A DNA stretch of 5,717 nt from Rhizobiaceae bacterium (GTDB lineage Bacteria > Pseudomonadota > Alphaproteobacteria > Rhizobiales > Rhizobiaceae): contig JAGWJK010000342.1 in NCBI GenBank assembly GCA_028865845.1, forward strand, positions 1 through 5,717, written 5' to 3'. Position 1 is the stretch's first letter, and the number at the start of each line of letters is the position of its first letter. The translations under genes were made by a program, and so were the position numbers. This document shows positions 1-5,717 of the stretch, piece after piece. The notes beneath the pieces were generated by a model, which worked only from the letters and a program-made list of their open reading frames with translations, did not search any database and was not told the DNA's origin.

Positions 1-97
1 CGGCAAGATCGTCCTTCTCATGCTCAACACATTCTTCGCGATCCTCGTGGCGGGGCTCTGTCTCTTCGCCATTCTGAAGATCGCGTTCGTAGGATAA
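1..97 (+). CDS. sdhD: Succinate dehydrogenase membrane anchor subunit SdhD, C-terminal end (5' truncated by window)
   Basis: Reading from base 2, 31 codons run open to a TAA at 95-97. They encode a strongly hydrophobic stretch starting [12 protein letters not shown] and ending LKIAFVG, which fits the last transmembrane helix of the SdhD cytochrome b556 anchor. SdhC and SdhD hold the SdhAB catalytic dimer on the cytoplasmic face of the inner membrane and form the quinone/haem b site; none of those ligands lie in this fragment. The identification rests mainly on position, with sdhA starting 7 bases after the stop in the usual sdhCDAB order, plus the hydrophobic profile. The sdhA ribosome binding site falls inside the last codons of this gene, so translational coupling is likely. 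The operon promoter and sdhC lie upstream, outside the window. Confidence 0.85.
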   Translation, partial: GKIVLLMLNTFFAILVAGLCLFAILKIAFVG

Positions 98-104
98 TTG
101 CATC

Positions 105-1961
105 ATGGCACCGAACTCATCCGCTCAGAATGGGCCTGCTCAGAATGGCAAGGCCTACAGGTACGTCGATCATTCCTATGACGTGATCGTCGTCGGCGCC
201 GGCGGCGCCGGTCTGCGCGCCACCCTCGGGATGGCCGAACAGGGCTTCCGCACCGCCTGCATCACCAAGGTTTTCCCGACGCGTTCGCACACGGTCGCAG
301 CCCAGGGCGGCATCGCCGCTTCGCTGCAGAACATGACGCCCGACAGCTGGCAGTGGCACCTCTACGACACCGTCAAGGGTTCCGACTGGCTCGGCGACGT
401 CGACGCCATGCAGTATCTCACCATGGAAGCGCCGAAGGCGGTCTATGAGCTCGAGCATTATGGCGTGCCCTTCTCGCGCAACGAAGAAGGCAAGATCTAC
501 CAGCGTCCGTTCGGCGGCCACATGCAGAACTACGGTGCAGGTCCTCCGGTACAGCGCACCTGTGCTGCCGCCGACCGTACCGGCCATGCGATCCTGCATA
601 CGCTTTACGGCCAGTCGCTGCGCAACAACGCCGAATTCTTCATCGAATATTTCGCGCTCGACCTGATCATGTCCGACGATGGCAGCCGCTGTACCGGCGT
701 CGTCGCCTGGTGCCTGGACGACGGCACGATCCATCGCTTTGCCGCCAAGATGGTGGTGCTGGCGACCGGCGGCTACGGCCGCGCCTATTTCTCGGCGACA
801 TCTGCCCATACCTGCACTGGCGACGGTGGCGGCATGGTGGCACGCGCCGGTCTGCCGCTGCAGGACATGGAATTCGTGCAGTTCCACCCAACCGGCATCT
901 ACGGCTCCGGCTGTCTGATCACCGAAGGTGCGCGCGGCGAAGGCGGCTATCTCGTCAACTCCGAAGGCGAGCGCTTCATGGAGCGTTACGCTCCCTCGGC
1001 GAAGGACCTCGCCTCCCGCGACGTCGTTTCGCGCTGCATGACGCTGGAAATCCGCGAGGGTCGCGGCGTCGGCAAGAGCAAGGATCACATCTTCCTGCAT
1101 CTCGACCATCTCGATCCGGCTGTGTTGCACGAGCGTCTGCCGGGCATCTCCGAGAGCGCGCGTATCTTTGCCGGCGTCGACGTTACCCGCGAGCCGATCC
1201 CGGTGCTGCCGACCGTCCACTACAACATGGGCGGCATCCCAACCAACTACTGGGGCGAAGTGCTCAATGCCGATAGCAACAATCCGGAACGTATTCTGCC
1301 GGGCCTGATGGCTGTCGGCGAAGCCGGTTGCGCATCGGTGCACGGCGCCAACCGTCTGGGTTCGAACTCGCTGATCGACCTCGTGGTCTTCGGCCGCGCC
1401 GCCGCCATCCGCGCCGGCCAGGTCATCGACCGCGCCGGGCCGGTTCCGGCGCTGAACGTCGCAGCCTGCGACAAGATCATGGATCGCTTCGACGGATTGC
1501 GCCATGCCAGCGGCGGAACGCCGACGGCAGCACTTCGCGAGAAGATGCAGCGCGCCATGCAGGAAGACGCAGCCGTGTTCCGCACGCAGGAATCGCTGGA
1601 ATCCGGTTGCCGCCGCCTGTCGGAAATCTGGGGCGAACTCAAGGACATCAAGGTCACCGACCGTTCGATGATCTGGAACTCCGACCTCGTCGAAACGCTG
1701 GAACTGCACAACCTGATGGCCAACGCCATCACGACGATCTACGGCGCCGAGGCGCGCAAGGAAAGCCGTGGTTCGCATGCCCGCGAGGACTATACCGAAG
1801 GCAAGTTCGGCGGCCGCGACGATGACAACTGGCGCAAGCACACGCTCGCCTGGGTCAACGACGCCGGCGATGTCAAGCTCGACTATCGCCCGGTCCATAC
1901 CGAACTCATTGCCGAAGGCATCGATCCGCACAAGATCGAGCCGAAGGCTCGCGTCTATTGA
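105..1961 (+). CDS. sdhA: Succinate dehydrogenase flavoprotein subunit SdhA
   Basis: This is the 618-residue catalytic subunit of complex II, which oxidises succinate to fumarate and passes electrons through covalently bound FAD to SdhB. The dinucleotide-binding motif GAGGAG is at 31-36. The flavinylation motif SHTVAAQGG places the FAD-linked histidine at His62. Active-site residues align with E. coli SdhA at a steady offset of 18-19: His261 in HPTG, Thr273-Glu274 in TEGARGEGG, catalytic Arg305 in ASRDVVSR, His372 in VHYNMGG and Arg417 in [10 protein letters not shown]. The C-terminus carries [10 protein letters not shown] and ends in ARVY, as expected for a full-length protein. The start is the only nearby in-frame ATG (the next Met is residue 43); it has an AGGA at 91-94 with 10-base spacing. 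The N-terminus is a few residues longer than rhizobial SdhA as I remember it and carries an AQNG duplication. SdhB starts 17 bases downstream in the same operon. No key residue is missing. Confidence 0.98.
   Translation: MAPNSSAQNGPAQNGKAYRYVDHSYDVIVVGAGGAGLRATLGMAEQGFRTACITKVFPTRSHTVAAQGGIAASLQNMTPDSWQWHLYDTVKGSDWLGDVDAMQYLTMEAPKAVYELEHYGVPFSRNEEGKIYQRPFGGHMQNYGAGPPVQRTCAAADRTGHAILHTLYGQSLRNNAEFFIEYFALDLIMSDDGSRCTGVVAWCLDDGTIHRFAAKMVVLATGGYGRAYFSATSAHTCTGDGGGMVARAGLPLQDMEFVQFHPTGIYGSGCLITEGARGEGGYLVNSEGERFMERYAPSAKDLASRDVVSRCMTLEIREGRGVGKSKDHIFLHLDHLDPAVLHERLPGISESARIFAGVDVTREPIPVLPTVHYNMGGIPTNYWGEVLNADSNNPERILPGLMAVGEAGCASVHGANRLGSNSLIDLVVFGRAAAIRAGQVIDRAGPVPALNVAACDKIMDRFDGLRHASGGTPTAALREKMQRAMQEDAAVFRTQESLESGCRRLSEIWGELKDIKVTDRSMIWNSDLVETLELHNLMANAITTIYGAEARKESRGSHAREDYTEGKFGGRDDDNWRKHTLAWVNDAGDVKLDYRPVHTELIAEGIDPHKIEPKARVY
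123..148 (+). repeat. Short tandem duplication in the sdhA N-terminal codons
   Basis: An 11-base sequence, GCTCAGAATGG, occurs at 123-133 and again at 138-148, a 15-base (5-codon) period. It encodes AQNGP followed by AQNGK just before the conserved [12 protein letters not shown] segment. The in-frame period suggests a small slippage duplication of a non-structured N-terminal tail. It lies outside the FAD-binding core, so an effect on activity is not expected. Confidence 0.75.
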
Positions 1962-1978
1962 TCTGAGAGGAACTGACC

Positions 1979-2758
1979 ATGGTTGAACTCGCTCTCCCCA
2001 AGAACTCTCAGATGCGCGAAGGCAAGGTCTGGCCGAAGCCGGCGGGCGCCAAGAATACACGCGAGTTTCGCGTCTATCGCTGGAGCCCGGACGATGGCCT
2101 GAACCCGAGCATCGACACCTACTACATCGATGTCGACGATTGCGGCCCGATGGTGCTCGACGGTCTGCTCTACATCAAGAACAAGATCGACCCGACGCTG
2201 ACGCTGCGCCGTTCCTGTCGCGAAGGCATCTGCGGTTCCTGCGCGATGAACATCGACGGCACCAACACGCTCGCCTGCACCAAGGGTTTGGACGAGATCA
2301 AGGGCACGGTGAAGATCTATCCGCTGCCGCATATGCCTGTCGTCAAGGATCTCGTGCCTGACCTGACGAACTTCTATGCCCAGCACCGCTCAATCGAGCC
2401 CTGGCTGAAGACGGTTTCGCCGCCGCCTGCCAAGGAATGGAAGCAGAGCCATGAGGATCGCCTGAAGCTCGACGGCCTCTACGAGTGCATCCTTTGCGCC
2501 TGCTGCTCGACCTCCTGTCCGAGCTATTGGTGGAACGGCGACCGTTACCTCGGCCCGGCCGTGCTGCTGCAGGCCTATCGCTGGCTGATCGATTCCAGAG
2601 ACGAAGCAAAGGGCGAACGCCTCGACAATCTCGAGGATCCCTTCCGCCTTTATCGCTGCCACACGATCATGAACTGCGCGCAGACCTGCCCGAAGGGGCT
2701 CAATCCCGCCAAGGCGATTGCGGAAATCAAGAAGATGATGGTCGAGCGGCGGGTCTGA
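1979..2758 (+). CDS. sdhB: Succinate dehydrogenase iron-sulfur subunit SdhB
   Basis: This 259-residue electron-transfer subunit of complex II carries electrons from the SdhA flavin to the quinone site. The N-terminal ferredoxin-like domain binds [2Fe-2S] through Cys80, Cys85, Cys88 and Cys100 ([10 protein letters not shown] then a later Cys); E. coli has Asp in place of the third. The C-terminal domain has [12 protein letters not shown], with Cys170, Cys173 and Cys176 plus Cys237 for [4Fe-4S], and Cys180, Cys227 and Cys233 for [3Fe-4S]. Quinone-site residues of the E. coli enzyme have counterparts at Pro181, Trp184-Trp185 and His228. All ligands are present and the length is normal for the alphaproteobacterial family. 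The start has a good Shine-Dalgarno, GAGAGGA at 1965-1971, seven bases ahead of ATG. It is probably the last gene of sdhCDAB, since a long non-coding gap with hairpins follows. Confidence 0.98.
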   Translation: MVELALPKNSQMREGKVWPKPAGAKNTREFRVYRWSPDDGLNPSIDTYYIDVDDCGPMVLDGLLYIKNKIDPTLTLRRSCREGICGSCAMNIDGTNTLACTKGLDEIKGTVKIYPLPHMPVVKDLVPDLTNFYAQHRSIEPWLKTVSPPPAKEWKQSHEDRLKLDGLYECILCACCSTSCPSYWWNGDRYLGPAVLLQAYRWLIDSRDEAKGERLDNLEDPFRLYRCHTIMNCAQTCPKGLNPAKAIAEIKKMMVERRV

Positions 2759-2773
2759 CCCGCCGACACCGCC

Positions 2774-2795
2774 TGCGATACCCGCAGGGATCGCA
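2774..2795 (+). other. Hairpin just after sdhB
   Basis: TGCGAT at 2774-2779 pairs with ATCGCA at 2790-2795. CCC at 2781-2783 pairs with GGG at 2787-2789 across a three-base loop, with A2780 as a single bulge. The stem starts 15 bases after the sdhB stop. No T-run follows, so it is better read as a 3'-end-stabilising structure than as a factor-independent terminator by itself. An overlapping alternative stem (CCTGC with GCAGG) competes with it. Confidence 0.45.
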
Positions 2796-2809
2796 TACAA
2801 AGAACAAGC

Positions 2810-2858
2810 GCGGCGGAACGGCCCGGCCGAACCGCCGCCTCAGGCTCACGTAATTTTT
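2810..2858 (+). terminator. Candidate terminator of the sdhCDAB operon
   Basis: A perfect 7-bp stem pairs GCGGCGG (2810-2816) with CCGCCGC (2832-2838); the loop can form an inner CGG/CCG pairing (2819-2821 with 2827-2829). A TTTTT run sits at 2854-2858, about 15 bases beyond the stem. That is farther than in a canonical intrinsic terminator, so function is uncertain and Rho may contribute. The position, 50-100 bases after the last sdh gene, is what one would expect. Confidence 0.4.
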
Positions 2859-2905
2859 ATCTGCGCGGCCGCCTGGTTGTGCTGCCCTTCACGCCAAGTC
2901 CCGCC

Positions 2906-2935
2906 ATGACGCGGCAACAGGTGTTGGCGTATAAA
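2906..2935 (+). promoter_or_regulatory. Weak upstream promoter-like element
   Basis: ATGACG at 2906-2911 (4 of 6 to TTGACA) and TATAAA at 2930-2935 (5 of 6 to TATAAT) are separated by 18 bases. If active, it would start a transcript near 2942, about 180 bases ahead of the lipoprotein gene. This is a hexamer match only and could be chance in an AT-richer gap. Confidence 0.2.
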
Positions 2936-2972
2936 ACGGCTCCGAAGTGTCCATCTGAATGAAGTTCGCCGG

Positions 2973-3044
2973 TTTATGCCTTGAAACGACCCGATTCTTG
3001 GCCGGCTATGGCGCTCGGCAATTTATGCCTGTAGCGACTTGATT
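2973..3044. repeat. Imperfect direct repeat upstream of the lipoprotein gene
   Basis: TTTATGCCT occurs exactly at 2973-2981 and 3022-3030. Each copy is followed after 5 or 4 bases by CGAC, two variable bases and GATT (2987-2996 and 3035-3044). The two copies of about 23 bases share 17 positions if one single-base gap is allowed. The second copy ends inside the candidate -35 region, so the pair could be two operator sites or a decayed duplication. Confidence 0.45.
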
Positions 3045-3066
3045 AACCAAGGTGAAATACGATAAT
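3039..3066 (+). promoter_or_regulatory. Candidate sigma-70-type promoter of the Omp19-like lipoprotein gene
   Basis: TTGATT at 3039-3044 (4 of 6 to TTGACA) and GATAAT at 3061-3066 (5 of 6 to TATAAT) are 16 bases apart. Transcription would start near 3073, giving a leader of about 50 bases that includes the AGGAG ribosome binding site. It is the best hexamer pair I see in the gap; support is by sequence match only. Confidence 0.45.
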
Positions 3067-3113
3067 TCCGACTTAATTAGGCGCCAGTTAGCAAATGTCG
3101 GTGGTGGACAATT

Positions 3114-3118
3114 AGGAG
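3114..3118 (+). promoter_or_regulatory. Ribosome binding site that decides among three in-frame ATG codons
   Basis: AGGAG at 3114-3118 precedes three consecutive in-frame ATG codons at 3120, 3123 and 3126. Spacings are 1, 4 and 7 bases. Only the third has a normal spacing, so 3126 is the preferred start; the protein differs by at most two Met residues. Confidence 0.7.
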
Positions 3119-3125
3119 TATGATG

Positions 3126-3650
3126 ATGCAATTGAGATATGCAATGACGGCTGCGGCGATAGGTCTGTCGCTTGCCGGTTGCCAGCGCACAGCATACAAC
3201 GACGATTATTCTCCTCCGCCACTCCAGGCACAGCCTGTTCCTTCCGTTCAGTCCAGCCAGCTTCCGCCCACCACCGGCGGCGCCGACGCTTCGCAGTTTC
3301 CGGCGGCGCCGGCGAACACGCCGAACCCGGCCGCACAGCAGCAGCAACAGGCGATGGCTGCGTCCGCTCAGGATGTGACGAAGGAATCCATGGTCGGCAG
3401 CTGGAAGGTCAGCAACGGCGGCGCGAGCTGCGATATGTTCCTGACGCTCACCAATCTCGGCAGCGGTTCGCGCGGCGGTACGCGCGGTTGCGCCGGCGAG
3501 CTGACGACGATGGGCTCCTGGGAAGTGTCCGGCAAGCAGGTTCTGCTCAAGAACCGTGACGGCACCCAGATCGGCTCGCTTTACAAGACGGCGGATGCGC
3601 GCTTCGAAGGCACCACCGCCTCCGGCCAGCCGCTGACCCTCAGCCGATAA
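3126..3650 (+). CDS. Omp19-like outer-membrane lipoprotein with Inh/AprI protease-inhibitor fold
   Basis: The product is a 174-residue secreted lipoprotein. Residues 1-18 form a lipoprotein signal peptide (charged MQLR, hydrophobic core, lipobox L-A-G-C), so lipidation is expected at Cys19. Residues about 20-80 are a low-complexity linker rich in Pro, Gln and Ala, with five Gln in a row encoded by a CAG/CAA run. Residues about 87-174 match the Inh/AprI beta-barrel seen in Brucella Omp19: GSWKV (Trp93), a cysteine pair Cys102 and Cys122 (the second in GCAGEL) that probably forms the family disulfide, [12 protein letters not shown] (Trp132), [16 protein letters not shown] and C-terminal LTLSR. 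The near-identical ending and similar length (Omp19 is about 177 residues) are from memory. Brucella Omp19 is reported to inhibit proteases; whether this protein does is inference. It has its own promoter-like element upstream and a hairpin after it, so it is probably monocistronic. It could also be a structural envelope lipoprotein without inhibitor activity. Confidence 0.85.
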   Translation: MQLRYAMTAAAIGLSLAGCQRTAYNDDYSPPPLQAQPVPSVQSSQLPPTTGGADASQFPAAPANTPNPAAQQQQQAMAASAQDVTKESMVGSWKVSNGGASCDMFLTLTNLGSGSRGGTRGCAGELTTMGSWEVSGKQVLLKNRDGTQIGSLYKTADARFEGTTASGQPLTLSR

Positions 3651-3661
3651 TCAAACTCATA

Positions 3662-3691
3662 AGGGATTGCGGCCGGCTGGCCGCTTTCCCT
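3662..3691. terminator. Strong hairpin between the lipoprotein gene and zapE
   Basis: GCGGCC (3669-3674) pairs perfectly with GGCCGC (3679-3684) around a four-base loop. After a 2x2 T-T internal loop, AGGGA (3662-3666) pairs with TCCCT (3687-3691). It begins 12 bases after the lipoprotein stop and ends 19 bases before the zapE start. There is no T-run after the stem, so it may be a weak or Rho-assisted terminator, or an mRNA 3'-stabiliser allowing partial readthrough into zapE. Confidence 0.45.
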
Positions 3692-3710
3692 CGCACAGGC
3701 GGAATTTGCC

Positions 3711-4874
3711 ATGCAGCCCATGCCCGACTATTCCATCAGCGTCGGCGAACAGTTGAAGGCGCTGACGGCATCCGGATCGCTCCAGGTCGATTCGGCACAG
3801 ATGGATGTGGCCAAGGCGCTCGACCGCGTACTCTCCAGTCTCAAACAGAAGCGGCCCGCGACGAAATCGAGCGCGCTCGGATGGCTGTTTGCCGCCCGCA
3901 AGAAGCCGGCCAAGATCATCCGCGGTCTCTATATCCACGGCAGCGTCGGACGCGGCAAGACCATGCTCATGGACATGTTCTTTGGCATGGCGCCGTGCAG
4001 CCGCAAGCGCCGCGCCCATTTTCATGAATTCATGGCCGATGTGCACAATCGCATCGCCGCCCACCGCCTGAAATTCAAGAACGGCGAGACGAAACACGCC
4101 GATCCCGTGCCGCCGGTGGCAGCCGACTTGTTCGAACAGGCCGAATTGCTGTGTTTCGACGAGTTCTCCGTCACCGACATCGCCGATGCTATGATCCTGT
4201 CGCGCCTGTTTTCCGAACTGTTTTCGCTGGGCTGCGTGCTGGTTGCGACCTCCAACGTCGAGCCCGACAATCTCTATCGCGATGGCCTCAATCGCGGCCT
4301 TTTCCTGCCTTTTATCGATCTCCTGAAGCGCCACGTCGATATCGTCACGCTGGACTCGCCGATCGACTATCGCATGGAGAAACTGGATAGCCAGCCGGTT
4401 TACCTGACGCCGATCGACGATCGAACGAGCATGGCGATGGATGCGTCGTGGATGCGGGCCTTGCATGGACGCAAGGCGCAGCCGCTCGATATTCCGATGA
4501 AGGGACGGTCGATCCATGTGCCGCTTGCGGCCGATCGGCTGGCGCGTTTTTCCTTCGCCGATCTTTGCGAGGCGCCGCTCGGGGCTGCCGATTTCCTGGC
4601 GATCGCCGAACGGTTCGATACGATCTTTCTCGATCGCGTGCCGAAGCTGGGGCCGGAGAAGCGCAATCAGACCAAGCGTTTCATCATTCTGATCGACACG
4701 TTATACGATCATTCGGTGCGTCTCTACGTGTCCGCCGAGGCGATGCCCGAAGACCTTCTCGTCGAAAAACGCGGGACGGAAGGTTTTGAATTCGATCGCA
4801 CTTCATCGCGTCTTTTCGAAATGCGCAGCGCCGAATACCTCGCTCAGACTCACGGAAAACGTGCTGCCGAGTAA
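3711..4874 (+). CDS. zapE: AFG1-like AAA+ ATPase, cell division protein ZapE
   Basis: This 387-residue P-loop ATPase of the ZapE/AFG1 family is close in length to E. coli ZapE (about 375). Walker A is GSVGRGKT at 77-84 and Walker B is LLCFDEF at 146-152, with Asp150-Glu151. A sensor-1-like Asn182 lies in VATSNVEPD. The family signature LYRDGLNRGLFLPFI begins at 188 and contains Arg190 and Arg195 as arginine-finger candidates. The C-terminal part has the SAEYL segment common in the family. E. coli ZapE acts at the Z-ring during late constriction and under low oxygen, while mitochondrial Afg1/LACE1 is tied to turnover of respiratory-chain subunits. The start at 3711 has AGGCGGAA at 3697-3704 at good spacing; the in-frame Met at residue 4 is a less well-placed alternative. 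It has no signal peptide or membrane helix, so it should be cytoplasmic or membrane-peripheral. No clear promoter lies in the 60 bases upstream, so it may depend on readthrough or on a promoter inside the preceding gene. Confidence 0.93.
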   Translation: MQPMPDYSISVGEQLKALTASGSLQVDSAQMDVAKALDRVLSSLKQKRPATKSSALGWLFAARKKPAKIIRGLYIHGSVGRGKTMLMDMFFGMAPCSRKRRAHFHEFMADVHNRIAAHRLKFKNGETKHADPVPPVAADLFEQAELLCFDEFSVTDIADAMILSRLFSELFSLGCVLVATSNVEPDNLYRDGLNRGLFLPFIDLLKRHVDIVTLDSPIDYRMEKLDSQPVYLTPIDDRTSMAMDASWMRALHGRKAQPLDIPMKGRSIHVPLAADRLARFSFADLCEAPLGAADFLAIAERFDTIFLDRVPKLGPEKRNQTKRFIILIDTLYDHSVRLYVSAEAMPEDLLVEKRGTEGFEFDRTSSRLFEMRSAEYLAQTHGKRAAE

Positions 4875-4892
4875 CATTTCGGTGACAAATTA

Positions 4893-4916
4893 TCTTACGT
4901 TTACGTAAGAATTTTT
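4893..4916 (+). terminator. Palindrome plus T-run after zapE: intrinsic terminator, possibly also an operator
   Basis: TCTTACGT (4893-4900) and ACGTAAGA (4903-4910) form a perfect inverted repeat around TT. As RNA this gives a 7-bp stem with a four-base loop, directly followed by A and TTTTT (4912-4916). It starts 18 bases after the zapE stop, which fits an intrinsic terminator. The stem is AT-rich and therefore not very stable. The symmetric ACGT-TT-ACGT core could also be a dimeric-regulator binding site upstream of mdh; both roles are possible. Confidence 0.6.
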
Positions 4917-4955
4917 CGATCTAACCGATTGAAATCGCTGCTCTCAAAATAATCA

Positions 4956-5717
<762 letters not shown>

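Larger units (their letters stand above)
2759..3119. other. Non-coding gap between sdhB and the Omp19-like lipoprotein gene
   Basis: This 361-base stretch holds no gene I can support. The longest ATG-initiated frame I looked at, 18 codons at 2906-2962, has no Shine-Dalgarno and no recognisable sequence. The first 100 bases are GC-rich and hairpin-forming, fitting the end of the sdh transcript. The last 150 bases are more AT-rich and carry a direct repeat and promoter-like hexamers ahead of the lipoprotein gene. A small RNA cannot be excluded from sequence alone. Confidence 0.7.

Noticed and set aside
117..2060. 647-codon open frame on the minus strand opposite sdhA
   Set aside because: It lies opposite a gene with every catalytic residue intact. 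The frame is open because of GC-rich third codon positions in sdhA, and its translation shows no recognisable domain.
2865..2872. GCGGCCGC palindrome after the sdh terminator region
   Set aside because: An isolated 8-base GC palindrome in GC-rich DNA is expected by chance and has no supporting context.
2906..2962. 18-codon ATG frame in the sdhB-lipoprotein gap
   Set aside because: It has no Shine-Dalgarno, no recognisable peptide signature, and the length is expected by chance.
3337..3351. CAG/CAA run in the lipoprotein gene as a possible phase-variable microsatellite
   Set aside because: It has only five glutamine codons, interrupted by CAA, with a 3-base period, so length change would not shift the frame. 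It is better explained as a low-complexity linker.
3657..4517. 286-codon minus-strand frame opposite zapE
   Set aside because: It overlaps the well-supported ATPase gene entirely, its translation shows no known motif, and it is a composition shadow.

Overview
The window looks like a chromosomal housekeeping segment from an alphaproteobacterium, most likely the order Hyphomicrobiales (Rhizobium/Agrobacterium/Ensifer group). This rests on the GC-rich coding sequence, on SdhA, SdhB and malate dehydrogenase proteins that read like rhizobial family members, and on a lipoprotein that resembles Brucella Omp19. The assignment comes from remembered family sequences, not from a database search.

Layout, all on the + strand: the 3' end of sdhD (membrane anchor of succinate dehydrogenase), then sdhA and sdhB complete and closely spaced. 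A gap of about 360 bases without a convincing gene follows. It holds candidate terminator hairpins, a short direct repeat and a promoter-like element. Next come an Omp19-like (Inh/AprI-fold) outer-membrane lipoprotein, a 60-base gap with a strong hairpin, and a complete zapE (AFG1-like AAA+ ATPase). A 181-base gap then carries a near-perfect palindrome plus T-run and the leader of mdh. The window ends inside mdh, after about 220 codons.

Functionally, sdhDAB forms most of respiratory complex II (succinate to fumarate, electrons to quinone). mdh catalyses a later TCA step (malate to oxaloacetate), and in rhizobia it usually heads the mdh-sucCDAB operon. zapE encodes a membrane-associated ATPase linked to the division ring in E. 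coli; its mitochondrial relative Afg1/LACE1 is linked to turnover of respiratory-chain subunits. The lipoprotein is the one gene with no obvious TCA or respiratory role.

I see no mobile element, CRISPR array, tRNA or rRNA, and no sign of an undescribed multi-gene system. The points worth a second look are mostly intergenic: the palindrome ahead of mdh, the structured sdhB-lipoprotein gap, and the placement of an Omp19-like protein and zapE between TCA-cycle genes.
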